From Photobacterium toruni (GTDB lineage Bacteria > Pseudomonadota > Gammaproteobacteria > Enterobacterales > Vibrionaceae), in contig NZ_AP024854.1 in NCBI RefSeq assembly GCF_024529955.1, forward strand, positions 1,612,001 through 1,676,000: 64,000 nt of DNA, given 5' to 3'. Positions 25,669 to 34,755 of this stretch are shown here, piece after piece; position 1 is the stretch's first letter, and every line of letters starts with the position of its first letter. The notes below the pieces were generated by a model. That model saw only the letters and a list, made by a program, of their open reading frames with translations. It had not been told where the DNA came from and did no database searches. The position numbers and the translations under genes were made by a program.

Positions 25669-26249
25669 TGTTGTTGCTCCGTTTTACTGGTGTTAGGGTT
25701 TCCATGCCTATGGATATGACCGTTATAAATCTTACGATCCGCAGCCATCGAACGAGTACCATCAGCCACATCACCCGAAGCACGATAATTACCCTCTTGT
25801 TCTATATCACCCACCACTTTGACACCACCAGGATAATGCGCCGTTAATGCACCAGTATCTAAGTCATAACACTCAGTCATACCGTTGCCGTAATCGGTCA
25901 TCACTTGGTTTTCTTCGGTAGTAGGACAAGGAAAGTTTGTTGAAGGTAATCCCATAAGAGCAACGGAATTATTGAGGTTATCACCACAACCTAAGTTAAT
26001 CAGAATGCACTGCTCACCGACACTAGGACGCCGATAGTGACTAACACGCCCCGCACTATGAACAAAGAACGGCACCCGCGTTGCCTTATTCTGACCAGCG
26101 GTAACATCAACACTTTGTTCTGATGCCGCAGCCACCACACCAAGGCGAATAATATTGTTTGAGGAACGGCGGTTTTCTTCCATTTCTTCACGCAAAGCCA
26201 TCACTTCTTTTTCTAACGAACGGATCCGTTCAACTAATGCCCTCAACAT
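25665..26249 (-). CDS. Baseplate spike protein gpV
   Basis: A 194-residue trimeric membrane-piercing spike like P2 gpV. A helical start (1-30) is followed by an OB-fold (VVAAASEQSVDVTAGQ to GEQCILINLGCGDN) and a beta-helix needle ending with NGHIHRHG (about 178-185). The HxH there matches the metal site at the spike tip of gpV. It overlaps the preceding gene by 20 bp. Confidence 0.88.
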   Translation of the reverse strand: MLRALVERIRSLEKEVMALREEMEENRRSSNNIIRLGVVAAASEQSVDVTAGQNKATRVPFFVHSAGRVSHYRRPSVGEQCILINLGCGDNLNNSVALMGLPSTNFPCPTTEENQVMTDYGNGMTECYDLDTGALTAHYPGGVKVVGDIEQEGNYRASGDVADGTRSMAADRKIYNGHIHRHGNPNTSKTEQQQ

Positions 26250-26679
26250 TGGCTTTCGTTCCTATAATCTCATGCCAATCGTGTTCAATCGGCCCCATAA
26301 AAATACGCTGCTTGATAGTAACAACCCGTAAGAACACCCCATTATCAGGATTAAAACGGCGCGGCAGATTTGAAATCAACCGCGCCTCTTCAACATCATC
26401 CACACAACCAAAACGTTGATTGAATAACTCACGTTCAATACGACTGGATAAGTCCAGCGCCACCACATCAAAGTTAGCTTGAGCAATCGGCACTTCAACC
26501 AAAAATCTCAGCTCAATTTCATGGATTTTACGGCCATCATTGTTGGTGTGATTAATGGATTGGCATTCACCGCATTGGTAACGCACGATAGGTGCACTTG
26601 GCTCTGTTTCTTCACGTTGATAAGCGGTTTCTATCTTGCCGAGCTGTAAACGCTGCTCTAATCGTTCAATGACGGTCAT
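26230..26679 (-). CDS. Phage tail/head-completion protein, function unknown
   Basis: A protein of about 149 residues from the ATG at 26677-26679. That start lies 7 bases after the stop of the minor tail gene; an earlier ATG would overlap that gene by 53 bp and add 20 residues with no family look. It reads MTVIERLEQRLQLGKIETA, with CGECQ (two Cys) around residue 36, then a beta-strand/helix alternation. It sits where P2 has tail completion gene R. Role as a tail completion protein is inferred from position. Confidence 0.55.
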   Translation of the reverse strand: MTVIERLEQRLQLGKIETAYQREETEPSAPIVRYQCGECQSINHTNNDGRKIHEIELRFLVEVPIAQANFDVVALDLSSRIERELFNQRFGCVDDVEEARLISNLPRRFNPDNGVFLRVVTIKQRIFMGPIEHDWHEIIGTKANVEGIS

Positions 26680-26686
26680 CACCCAT

Positions 26687-27202
26687 TCACTGGGTGCCCG
26701 AAAGAATGAATTGGAACTCACGATGAAAAAACTCCTCAAATTTACGGTTCAAATCAGGTAAGTAAGAATCAATGATCTCTTCTGCTTCTTCACTAATATC
26801 AATTGTGACTAACTTAATGGATTTTCGACCTTTATTTCCACGACGAAAGACCAACAGTTGATCACTGTCCATCGGTGAGATAAACGCACCATCATAGAAA
26901 TGGCCACCCACTTGCACCCCTTTACCATTTTGAACAGGTATCCCTAATCGATGCACACCAAGGCTTCTTACCCCCACCCACAGCTTTGACATACCGCCAT
27001 TTTTATAGGTTCGAAAACGGGTCGTCATGGCTTTTGAATCAATACTGAGTTCATAACCTAAATCAGCCATCGAAACCGCCCTTAACCAGCGATTGGTTTT
27101 GATCATCGCTTGTTTAGCGGCTTTGGCTAATTCATCAGGTAGGTAGGAAAGACGGGCAAGAAAACGGGTGTCTAATACCATATTAGAATTCAGAGAAGTC
27201 AT
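26687..27202 (-). CDS. Minor tail protein, gpZ-like
   Basis: A 171-residue protein with an N-terminal helix (LPDELAKAAKQAMIKTNRWL), then beta strands (TTRFRTYKNGGMSKLWVGVR) and a helix near the C-terminus (EFFHREFQFIL). This matches the layout of lambda gpZ-type minor tail proteins, which finish the head-proximal end of the tail. The ATG at 27202 has AGGGA seven bases before it, which favours it over a second ATG seven codons on. It overlaps the preceding gene by 20 bp. Confidence 0.65.
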   Translation of the reverse strand: MTSLNSNMVLDTRFLARLSYLPDELAKAAKQAMIKTNRWLRAVSMADLGYELSIDSKAMTTRFRTYKNGGMSKLWVGVRSLGVHRLGIPVQNGKGVQVGGHFYDGAFISPMDSDQLLVFRRGNKGRKSIKLVTIDISEEAEEIIDSYLPDLNRKFEEFFHREFQFILSGTQ

Positions 27203-27515
27203 GCTTAATCCCTGCTTGCGACAGATTTAAAACATATTCACGCTGCAGCTGACTGTCTTTGTTGCCCTTGCCTTGTTCATGGCCATAGAGCACCAAGCTA
27301 TAACGCTTACCCTTTATCATCATGGTTGATAACGGTGGTAAACAACTCCCCGTTAATAACCGTTTAATAGCATGATTCTCTGATGATTGGTGTTTGATGT
27401 AACCTTGAATTTTTCGTTGTTGGCCATCAGGTAACATCACCACTAATTCACTGCCAAAGCACTGCTGAATAGAGGCTTGAATCAACTGCCGAGCATCATC
27501 AAACGCACTCTTCAT
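27183..27515 (-). CDS. Head-tail joining/completion protein
   Basis: A 110-residue protein between the decoration and minor tail genes. Helix DDARQLIQASIQQCF, then beta strands ELVVMLPDGQQRKIQGYI and KRYSLVLYGHE. Position and size are those of lambda FII-like or head-tail connector proteins. No decisive motif is visible. Confidence 0.55.
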   Translation of the reverse strand: MKSAFDDARQLIQASIQQCFGSELVVMLPDGQQRKIQGYIKHQSSENHAIKRLLTGSCLPPLSTMMIKGKRYSLVLYGHEQGKGNKDSQLQREYVLNLSQAGIKHDFSEF

Positions 27516-27538
27516 TGATGATCACCACCCTTTGTGAA

Positions 27539-27862
27539 TTAACCGTTTAAGGCAACGCCCATCAACAACACGCCGTTATCAATGAATGAGCCGATAGGAA
27601 TGGTCACCGCACCATCACCTGTTGGTGCGGTTTTAGTAAATACACCACCATCAAAATAAGCCGCTTCACCCACAAAGGATGGAGAATCACCGGCTTTAAT
27701 GGGTCCATCAAACAAACCACGGTAAGTACAGCTCACCATTTGGCCTTCTTGAGCCGAATAGTTAGGTACCACAATCAACGCACCATATTTAACTGGCACA
27801 TCTTTCTCAAAGCCACCCACAGGCGCTTTTAAATCAATCTTTAAACCATCAGCAATACGCAT
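27539..27862 (-). CDS. Capsid decoration protein, DUF2190-like
   Basis: A 107-residue beta-rich protein: VPVKYGALIVVPNYSAQEGQ (about 22-41), GEAAYFDGGVF and PIGSFIDNGVLLMGVALNG. Proteins of this pattern (DUF2190 and lambda gpD-like cement) bind the outside of the expanded capsid and stabilise it. It directly follows the capsid fusion gene with a small terminator between, which would set its dose relative to capsid. Confidence 0.72.
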   Translation of the reverse strand: MRIADGLKIDLKAPVGGFEKDVPVKYGALIVVPNYSAQEGQMVSCTYRGLFDGPIKAGDSPSFVGEAAYFDGGVFTKTAPTGDGAVTIPIGSFIDNGVLLMGVALNG

Positions 27863-27895
27863 AGTGTTTTCTGTCCATGTGTTTATTACGCTTAT

Positions 27896-27919
27896 AAAAA
27901 AGGATGCCGAAGCACCCTA
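27896..27919 (-). terminator. Hairpin with TTCG loop and T-run after the capsid gene
   Basis: On the minus strand a 7-bp stem with one mismatch and a TTCG tetraloop (27901-27919) is followed by six T. It lies between the capsid fusion and the decoration protein genes. Confidence 0.6.
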
Positions 27920-27931
27920 TAACAATCGCTA

Positions 27932-29929
27932 TTATTTATTGGCAAACGTTGCCTGAGCAATGCCACGACGATCGAGCACTTTCGAAGTCACATCATAAGT
28001 AATACGGAACTTCGCACCGTCACTGCTCCAACCATCCCCCGTTTCTAACCAAGGATCTTGTGCACCATCAAGGAAGCCCATCACTACCGAATCAAAATCT
28101 TTACCGGTTAACGCAATCGCACCATTAATCGAAGCTAATCGTGCGGTTTCAACCACTTTAGGAAACTTCTTATAGGCAGGGTTAAACGTATCAGGTTTAC
28201 TGGCCGTATTAAGTACCGCTTCTAAGAATGATGCATGGTCAGGGTTAGCCAGCAGGATTTCACCGCGTAAATCTAACGCATCCCCTTCAGAGGTGGTCGC
28301 GGTTGCAAAGGCTTTATGCAGCGCCATCACTAAGGCTTGGTAATCAGCGGCAGGAATATCATTAACTAAGTTGCCCCACTTATTCGCGCCACCTGCTTGG
28401 AACACACTCTTACCATCGCCCATTTTTCCGCTAAGAATGGCGTTAAACATCAACTTATCCGACAAGCGATAAGCCGATTGCATGAACTTACGCGGAATTT
28501 TTGAGATCAAGGCAATCTCATCATTGATGATAGCTTGACGAGTAAAGGCAATTTCACGACCAAAACTGGCTAACTGAATTTTCTCACCACTGCCTTTGAT
28601 GGTAGCTGATTTGTATTCACCGTCTTCTGATACCGCCATTAAATCAGGCGCATCATTAATCAGAATTAAATCAGTTTCTTTAAAGTTAGGCAGGTTTTCA
28701 GTATTCGCCAAGTCTCGCCATAATGGTGCACGTACTTGTGCTTCATCTCGCATCACCGTTCGTACACTTTCGGTGATAATGTCTGCAAAATCGCCGCTGT
28801 TAAACGCACGAGCGACTAATTCATTCTTGTTACCGCAATATTTAGCGTCCTTACCCACCGCTATTTCAGCCATATCAAGTAAGGTTTTTAAGCGGTACGG
28901 GTTATCTTTTTCAATTTCACCCGTACCACAACGAGCATTTAGCGCATTTTGCAGCGTATCTTTAGTGGTATTACCGTTGCCCACATGAATATGAGTATTG
29001 GTTAACCCTGTTGGTGGTTGTTCTGCAGTGGGCTCTTGACCATTAATGGAAATCGAACCCAAGTATTGCAGTATCTTGAGTGAGCTATCTTCAGCACTGC
29101 AATTTAAATCATTAAGCATTTCATCACGCAGGGTGTCACTCACCTTATGGGTTGCACACAAAGCACGAATAGTCGATTGACGTTGGTTCTCGTTTTTTAA
29201 CGCATTTTGTAATGCATCGTTATCAATAGGTTTAGGCATAGGATCACTTTGTTGGTTTATTAGAGGTTCAGGTATTGGCGTTGCTGGCGGTTGCACAAGC
29301 TGATTCAATAAATCATCAGGGGTATGTTTAAAGGCTTTGGCTTGCAGTTCAGTGGCAGAAACTTTTTTAAGGCAATTGGATAAGTCCACAGCATCAATCA
29401 CCGCATCAATCAAACCAAACTCCAACGCTTGGTTGGCGGTGAACCAGGTTTCTTTTGCCATCGCTTGCAGCACATCATCTAACGACTTACCACAGCGTTC
29501 GGCATAGGCTTCGGCAATGGTCTGCTTGGCGTTCTTCAGTTGAGTTAACGCACTTTCTATTTCATTTTCACCACCCCACGCACCAATAGCGGGATCATGA
29601 ATCATTAGCTTGGCGTTTTCAGGCATTTGAATTTCATCGCAAGCCATTAAGAAATAGCTAGAAATAGATGCCACTAACCCATCCACGATGCCAATGGTTT
29701 TACCTTTGTGAGCTTTAATGGCGTTATACATCGCCAGCCCTTCATAGACCGAGCCACCATAACTTTGAATACGGAACTCAGCATCTTGCGTACCGACAGA
29801 CTGCAGGGCTTTGATTAAATCAATGGCTTCAATGTCATAACTACCAATATCACCATGGATCCACACCTTCACCGGTTGGCCTTCGCCTTGGTTATTGAGC
29901 GTGAACCACGATTTAGTTGTCTTTGGCAT
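27932..29929 (-). CDS. ClpP-type prohead protease fused to major capsid protein
   Basis: A 665-residue fusion. Residues 1-195 are an S14/ClpP-like protease: RIQSYGGSVYEGLAMYNAIK oxyanion loop, Ser in GLVASISSYF (about 86), His in MIHDPAIGAWG (about 111) and Asp in ALEFGLIDAV. About 195-310 is a Gln/Pro linker that may act as scaffold. About 325-665 is the HK97-type capsid domain (LPNFKETDLILINDAPDLMA, FTRQAIINDEIALISKIPRK, LMFNAILSG). The protease should cleave itself away and cut the scaffold part during capsid maturation. The same fusion occurs in other phages with lambda-type terminase. Overlap with the portal gene is 17 bp. Confidence 0.9.
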   Translation of the reverse strand: MPKTTKSWFTLNNQGEGQPVKVWIHGDIGSYDIEAIDLIKALQSVGTQDAEFRIQSYGGSVYEGLAMYNAIKAHKGKTIGIVDGLVASISSYFLMACDEIQMPENAKLMIHDPAIGAWGGENEIESALTQLKNAKQTIAEAYAERCGKSLDDVLQAMAKETWFTANQALEFGLIDAVIDAVDLSNCLKKVSATELQAKAFKHTPDDLLNQLVQPPATPIPEPLINQQSDPMPKPIDNDALQNALKNENQRQSTIRALCATHKVSDTLRDEMLNDLNCSAEDSSLKILQYLGSISINGQEPTAEQPPTGLTNTHIHVGNGNTTKDTLQNALNARCGTGEIEKDNPYRLKTLLDMAEIAVGKDAKYCGNKNELVARAFNSGDFADIITESVRTVMRDEAQVRAPLWRDLANTENLPNFKETDLILINDAPDLMAVSEDGEYKSATIKGSGEKIQLASFGREIAFTRQAIINDEIALISKIPRKFMQSAYRLSDKLMFNAILSGKMGDGKSVFQAGGANKWGNLVNDIPAADYQALVMALHKAFATATTSEGDALDLRGEILLANPDHASFLEAVLNTASKPDTFNPAYKKFPKVVETARLASINGAIALTGKDFDSVVMGFLDGAQDPWLETGDGWSSDGAKFRITYDVTSKVLDRRGIAQATFANK

Positions 29930-31400
29930 GTTGTGCCTCTTTGGTTGAATGTTGGATCTTCGTTTGAACGTTATGCGCAGGATCAGCCGTACTCACAATG
30001 GCATCATCATTCATGGCTTGACGTTCGGCTTTTATCTCGCGGCGTACAGCGACAGGGTTATAGTTGCGTTCACGTTGGAAGTGACTGAGTGATTGCAGCC
30101 CTAGACGGGTACCTTTTTCAATGCCGGTCATTTCCTTAGCGGGATCAATCCACGGCATCACAGGGGCTTGATAAATAGCATTAAGTACTGAAACCACATC
30201 CACCTCTTTAGGCACCACCAGTTCCCGCGATAAAATCGCCATCTGCAGTGCCATTCGATATTGAGGACGGGTCCAACTGGTAACGAACTTGCGTTGTAAA
30301 ATGCGATAACGGGCAAAGGAATCAATCAGCTCTTGCCGTTGGGCGGAATAAGAACCAGTGTAATGACGGGTGACACTTGAACAGTTAACACCCGCACCTG
30401 ATGCCGCTAATCGCATTTGAGCATCACGAAATGGACTGCTCATGGCTTCTTGGCGCTTGCTTTCAACAATGCCGGCATCTTCACCAGGGGCGAGTTCAAA
30501 ACTGTTCCCCATCCCTAGAAAGATATCGCCACCACGTTCAAAGTTATCAGCCTCACCTGAGCCCGTATCTCGTTTAATGAAGTAGGCAAAGCGGCTGGCA
30601 ATCTGCGCACTAACACGCTCTGATTGATCGTAATCTTCAATATCAGCAATCAAATCTAGAACCGAATGCAGCAGTGTTACCCCTCGGTTTTGATGAAATC
30701 GACGGGTGAATTTTAAATGCGCTACGAACCGCGCATCCACTTCAGCAAAAGAAAAGCCATGGGCATCACGCTGAATCAACAAAGACACCATCTGACCTAA
30801 ACTATTACGGCGAATACCTTCATACATGCCCTTTTCAGGCTCGTTGATATTCAGGGGAATGTAATCAGGCTCAAATGGCTGCACCCCAAACGGTGTTGAT
30901 GATGGGTATTCAATCCCTGCATCTCGTCCTAGGTAATAACGAGCAAACACTTCACCATCACGCAGCCACGTTCGACAGGCTAACCATTCGGTTTCAGCCC
31001 GTGATAACTCACCATCAATGTTCTGTTGCAATGAAAACCGTTCAAACCATTCGCTGATCTTACGGGCAAAGTCAGTGTGAACATCACCGTTCATGTCTAA
31101 CGGCTGTGGTTCAATCATAATGCCGTTAGGTCCTACGACATTGGCACATAGTTCATCAAGAATGGCAGTAACATAAGGTGTATTTTCATCCATATGTCGT
31201 GCACGTTCGCGTAAAGACTTCGCATCTTTATTGATTTGGTTGGCTTTGCCAGTAGAGCGAGCATTACGTTTTTTGGTATGAGGATTAGCAGGCAGTGCGG
31301 CTTGGTATTTATTAATCAGGTTACGGTTATAAAGCCGTTCAGCCCCCGACTTAGGATTAAAATAACAAATGATACGATCGGCTATATTCAATTTACTCAA
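29913..31400 (-). CDS. Portal protein, lambda family
   Basis: A 495-residue portal of the lambda gpB family. Family stretches: ARHMDENTPYVTAILDELCA with VVGPNGI (about 67-95), TEWLACRTWLRDGEVFARYY (about 142-161), RFHQNRGVTLLHSVL and SVTRHYTGSYSAQRQELIDS (about 343-362). It forms the dodecameric ring at the capsid vertex through which DNA is pumped. It overlaps gpW and capsid genes slightly, so all are translated together. Confidence 0.92.
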   Translation of the reverse strand: MSKLNIADRIICYFNPKSGAERLYNRNLINKYQAALPANPHTKKRNARSTGKANQINKDAKSLRERARHMDENTPYVTAILDELCANVVGPNGIMIEPQPLDMNGDVHTDFARKISEWFERFSLQQNIDGELSRAETEWLACRTWLRDGEVFARYYLGRDAGIEYPSSTPFGVQPFEPDYIPLNINEPEKGMYEGIRRNSLGQMVSLLIQRDAHGFSFAEVDARFVAHLKFTRRFHQNRGVTLLHSVLDLIADIEDYDQSERVSAQIASRFAYFIKRDTGSGEADNFERGGDIFLGMGNSFELAPGEDAGIVESKRQEAMSSPFRDAQMRLAASGAGVNCSSVTRHYTGSYSAQRQELIDSFARYRILQRKFVTSWTRPQYRMALQMAILSRELVVPKEVDVVSVLNAIYQAPVMPWIDPAKEMTGIEKGTRLGLQSLSHFQRERNYNPVAVRREIKAERQAMNDDAIVSTADPAHNVQTKIQHSTKEAQHAKDN

Positions 31401-31602
31401 GGTAGTTTCTCCGGATCATACTGCGACGTCCTCCCTGATTTTCACGGCTAATCAACTGCTGCAGACGTTCTATTTCACGACGTACCGTTGCCAAACTCGC
31501 AAAGGTCAGCTTTTCCCCTTCAGCTGTTTCAACCGCTTGTTGCATCAAGATCTTTTTCTCGGCATCGAGATACCACTGCAGCCGTTCACGTTGGGTTGTC
31601 AT
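31393..31602 (-). CDS. gpW-like head-tail connector protein
   Basis: A 69-residue protein with two helices (RERLQWYLDAEKKILMQQAV and ATVRREIERLQQLI) separated by a hairpin, matching the lambda gpW family, which plugs the portal after packaging. It overlaps terminase and portal genes by four and eight bases. In lambda the order terminase A, W, B is the same. Confidence 0.82.
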   Translation of the reverse strand: MTTQRERLQWYLDAEKKILMQQAVETAEGEKLTFASLATVRREIERLQQLISRENQGGRRSMIRRNYLE

Positions 31603-33692
31603 CCAAAAATTCCTTTTGAGTGGTTATATCGTCGACGCGCCACCCGCTCAAACTTCGGCGTTTGGTCAGCATCAACCACATTGCTATTAAATTGCCAATC
31701 AGCGGCCCATGCTGGCGGGTTATCCCAATGGATATCATCACCGCCTTTGTAATGCATACCGGCTTCGGCATAGGCACATAAATCAAACGACTCATTACGT
31801 GCACCATCAGGCTTTTGCCAATGACCAAGCTCGTCAATATATTCAACGGTCAGTTCATCAAACCAAACCCGATCCGCCCAACCCGGTAAATGAAAGAACC
31901 GCGCACCAAACTCTAACCGTGAAAAACTGGCAGCAACGCGATTTTTTAAACGGTTGGTATGCAGCATTAACAACGGGATTTCACCGTTGGCCAACTTACT
32001 GCGTTTATCGGGATAGGTTTCTTTAACCAGATCATCAATGTCACGGCTTGCCCCTTTCACTAAGCGGAATAGATGCGATAAGCCATGCCCTTTGAGGCGG
32101 TTATAAAACTGATAAGCATGATCGGTAACGGATGAGCTTTTCTGTTTACCTTTTTTCTTCTCACCTGAGCCACCAGAATCACACAAAGTTAATACCGGCT
32201 TCATCACCCGCCCTGAGCCATCTGCTAAGGGATAGGTTTTCTTGATCACTTGTTCAATCAACAAATCCCAATCTTCGGCATACACCATTGGGTTAATGCG
32301 GTCATTGTTACGATAGGGATTGGTAAGGATTTCAAAGCGGTCAATCACCCATCGCTGCAGCCCTTCACCATAGACATGGGCTTGCACCACAAAACGTGGG
32401 TTCTGTTTGCCACCTTGCACATCGATGGACATCATTAAGAAGCGTCCACCTAATGGCACAATGCCACGTTCATGATCAGCAGCTCGCGCCATTAACTGAT
32501 GCGCACCGACTTCTTGACCACGCGACTGCATCACATAAGGTCGCCCCATACGCACGTTGATAAAGGTTTTTAATGACTCTTCATCACCACAGTCTTTGTA
32601 CAAGGCATCCGCATTAAGAAAGCGATACACCAAGTTTTCCCAACTGGCATAGGCTGCCACAATGCCTTCAAACCAAAACGTTGCCCATTTACTGGTTCGA
32701 ATCGCTGATTCATCGGTGACAACCTCACCATATTGGTCAATTGCACCATCACGAAACCAACGCCCTTCAAGATTCATGGTCTGTTTTTGTGATTCAGTAT
32801 GACGATGGCAACAACGAGGACATTCAACCCATGCGGTTTTAGCCGCTTCTAAAGGCTCAGCATGTTGTTCCCATTTAAGCGTTTCAAAATCAGGACGAAA
32901 ATAGCTATGACAGTCTTGGCATAACCAATAGAAACGACGGCGATCACCTTGGTTATATAAATCAGCAATACCACCACAAGGTTGGGATTCATGCGGTGAT
33001 AAATCTTCAACCCGTTTAGGGTTACGTACAATACGACCAGGAGAAGATTCTGCCATCACCATGCCGGATGATTTCGCGTTTTGAACACGCATTAGCATCA
33101 GTTCAAACTTAGAACCTTCTTGGCCGACCGCATCATCAGCACGATCGTAATCGGTCGCGCCGGCATAACGATAGGTGGACGCAGATAAACTGGTTTCGGT
33201 GGCAGAATCCAACTTTAGGATCATGCCATTTTTAAATTTCTTCGAGGTGATATTGTCATCAGCTTTACGCCCTGTTCTCAGCTTGGCAATGCCTGCCGTG
33301 GCTGAAAAGCTTCGTTCTAAATCGACCTTCGACATATCGGTAGCTTTGGTTTTGGTACTATAGATAAGCAGCATGTCACCAGGGGCTTGGGTGACGGTGT
33401 AATTTATCCAGCCTTCCACCATCGCTTTGGTTTTACCTGAACGCGCAGGACCAACCACAATCACTGCTTCATAAATACGCCGAGCCAAACAATTTAACGG
33501 CTCTCGCATGTACGGTACTTGCGACGATAGAAACTTAGTCACATCGGTACCATCTGAGATCCACAGTTCATCATCAGCCGCTTCCACCGGTGTTTTATCC
33601 GTGGGCGCACACAGATAAGCAAAGCCACGGCGAATGGCTTTAGCATTGGCAAACTCAATCCCTAAACGGGCATCAAACTGTCTCAAGCTCAT
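31599..33692 (-). CDS. Terminase large subunit, GpA family
   Basis: A 697-residue packaging motor. The ATPase has Walker A VVGPARSGKTKAMVEG (about 77-92) and the GpA-type text QAPGDMLLIYSTKT, MAESSPGRIVRNP and a zinc-like CQDCHSY...CPRCCHRH pair (about 255-293). The nuclease part includes MMSIDVQGG (about 424-432). It cuts concatemers and pumps DNA into the prohead. A GpA-type enzyme suggests packaging from cos-like sites, though I cannot locate cos. It overlaps the small subunit by 20 bp. Confidence 0.92.
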   Translation of the reverse strand: MSLRQFDARLGIEFANAKAIRRGFAYLCAPTDKTPVEAADDELWISDGTDVTKFLSSQVPYMREPLNCLARRIYEAVIVVGPARSGKTKAMVEGWINYTVTQAPGDMLLIYSTKTKATDMSKVDLERSFSATAGIAKLRTGRKADDNITSKKFKNGMILKLDSATETSLSASTYRYAGATDYDRADDAVGQEGSKFELMLMRVQNAKSSGMVMAESSPGRIVRNPKRVEDLSPHESQPCGGIADLYNQGDRRRFYWLCQDCHSYFRPDFETLKWEQHAEPLEAAKTAWVECPRCCHRHTESQKQTMNLEGRWFRDGAIDQYGEVVTDESAIRTSKWATFWFEGIVAAYASWENLVYRFLNADALYKDCGDEESLKTFINVRMGRPYVMQSRGQEVGAHQLMARAADHERGIVPLGGRFLMMSIDVQGGKQNPRFVVQAHVYGEGLQRWVIDRFEILTNPYRNNDRINPMVYAEDWDLLIEQVIKKTYPLADGSGRVMKPVLTLCDSGGSGEKKKGKQKSSSVTDHAYQFYNRLKGHGLSHLFRLVKGASRDIDDLVKETYPDKRSKLANGEIPLLMLHTNRLKNRVAASFSRLEFGARFFHLPGWADRVWFDELTVEYIDELGHWQKPDGARNESFDLCAYAEAGMHYKGGDDIHWDNPPAWAADWQFNSNVVDADQTPKFERVARRRYNHSKGIFG

Positions 33693-34143
33693 CAGCGACC
33701 GCCTTTAAATCGAAATTAAGCAGAGTTTCTAAATCTTCAAGTTGTTGCGGTGTCGCGGTAGGAATAGCAGATTCAATACGGGTGATCACCTTGTCTTTAA
33801 AGCCTTTAACACTGGCAATACAAACGGCAATTTCATTCTCATAATCTTCTTTGGTGACACTCTCACCAGATTCCCGCATCAAAATCAGCTTTTCACGTTC
33901 GCTTTGCACATACGCCCGTAATTCAGCTGCAGTTTTAAACCCCATTAAATCGGGTGCATCTGATTCTTTACGCGGTTGTTGGCATAGGTACGGTGCGACT
34001 TGCACCACATCATAAAGTGGCGTGTTGCCCTTATAAGCGACAGGAGAAACCCCTGCCGCTTTTAAGTTTTTACGTATGGTTGAACGGTGTTTACCAAACT
34101 GTTCAAGTTCGGTGGTATTCCAAAAACGTTTTTCATTATTCAT
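33673..34143 (-). CDS. Terminase small subunit, Nu1-like
   Basis: A 156-residue protein whose N-terminus (TTELEQFGKHRSTIRKNLKA, about 10-29) is a winged helix-turn-helix like Nu1, followed by a helical dimer region (RAYVQSEREKLILMRESGES). It recognises the packaging site and brings in the large subunit. It overlaps the large subunit gene by 20 bp. The lysis genes precede it by 17 bases. Confidence 0.82.
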   Translation of the reverse strand: MNNEKRFWNTTELEQFGKHRSTIRKNLKAAGVSPVAYKGNTPLYDVVQVAPYLCQQPRKESDAPDLMGFKTAAELRAYVQSEREKLILMRESGESVTKEDYENEIAVCIASVKGFKDKVITRIESAIPTATPQQLEDLETLLNFDLKAVADELETV

Positions 34144-34160
34144 GGCACTCTCTATTGTGG

Positions 34161-34460
34161 TTATGGCTCTCCCTCTGTAGTGGGTAACGCCGCACAGTGT
34201 GTTGGGTCGTTATAACAACGGCGTAGGTTTTCAATTTGTGCCGCACACAGCGAGAAATGATGTAACCACACCGGATCACGTTTCGCGGCTTCACCCCAAG
34301 TCATCGGCGGTTTATAGAAAGGTTGTTTGCAGCTAATCAAATACGCGGCAGGTGGTTTGATGTATTCAATTTTGTATTGAGTCACCACTTGCGGGCTTGG
34401 TGTAGTACAACCACTGACTAGCGTTAGGGATAGGCAAATCAGCACACTTTTCATGAGCAA
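34161..34460 (-). CDS. Outer-membrane spanin Rz1 (lipoprotein)
   Basis: A 99-residue lipoprotein. The signal (KSVLICLSLTLVSGC) ends in a lipobox with Cys about 18, followed by a Pro-rich linker (TPSPQVV, IKPPAAY). The gene begins inside Rz in another frame, the standard overlapped layout. Rz1 joins Rz across the periplasm and fuses inner and outer membranes at lysis. The C-terminal part beyond residue 55 is longer than lambda Rz1 and has four Cys residues. Confidence 0.82.
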   Translation of the reverse strand: MLMKSVLICLSLTLVSGCTTPSPQVVTQYKIEYIKPPAAYLISCKQPFYKPPMTWGEAAKRDPVWLHHFSLCAAQIENLRRCYNDPTHCAALPTTEGEP

Positions 34461-34755
34461 TATCCTTATCGATTTGACGTTGTGCTTTTAACGCCCGTTG
34501 TTGCCATTGCTGACGTTGACGTTCGTTATGTTCAGCCGCTAATCGTTCTTGGTGAGATGCTTGCTCTAAACGGGTAATGGTAGATTGCATCGACTGATTA
34601 ACCTCCACCAACTGCTTTGATTGGGTTTGTTGCTCCACAACCAATGCTTGAGCCGCTTCCAGCTTTTGCACTATCTGTGAATACGTCCACGCCAATATCG
34701 ATAATGCCGTTATTGCACCAACAGTCCCGATGAGCTTGAACTTACTGATAGCCAT
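34366..34755 (-). CDS. Inner-membrane spanin Rz
   Basis: A 129-residue protein with one membrane helix (LIGTVGAITALSILAWTY, about 8-25) then a long coiled coil (LVVEQQTQSKQLVEVNQSMQ) in the periplasm and a C-terminal ADLPIPNASQWLY stretch that is common in Rz. It pairs with Rz1. It overlaps the endolysin by 14 bp and Rz1 by 95 bp. Confidence 0.85.
   Translation of the reverse strand: MAISKFKLIGTVGAITALSILAWTYSQIVQKLEAAQALVVEQQTQSKQLVEVNQSMQSTITRLEQASHQERLAAEHNERQRQQWQQRALKAQRQIDKDIAHEKCADLPIPNASQWLYYTKPASGDSIQN

Noticed and set aside
31586..31846. Minus-strand frame of 86 codons inside the terminase gene
   Set aside because: It overlaps conserved terminase sequence in another frame, with no family look.
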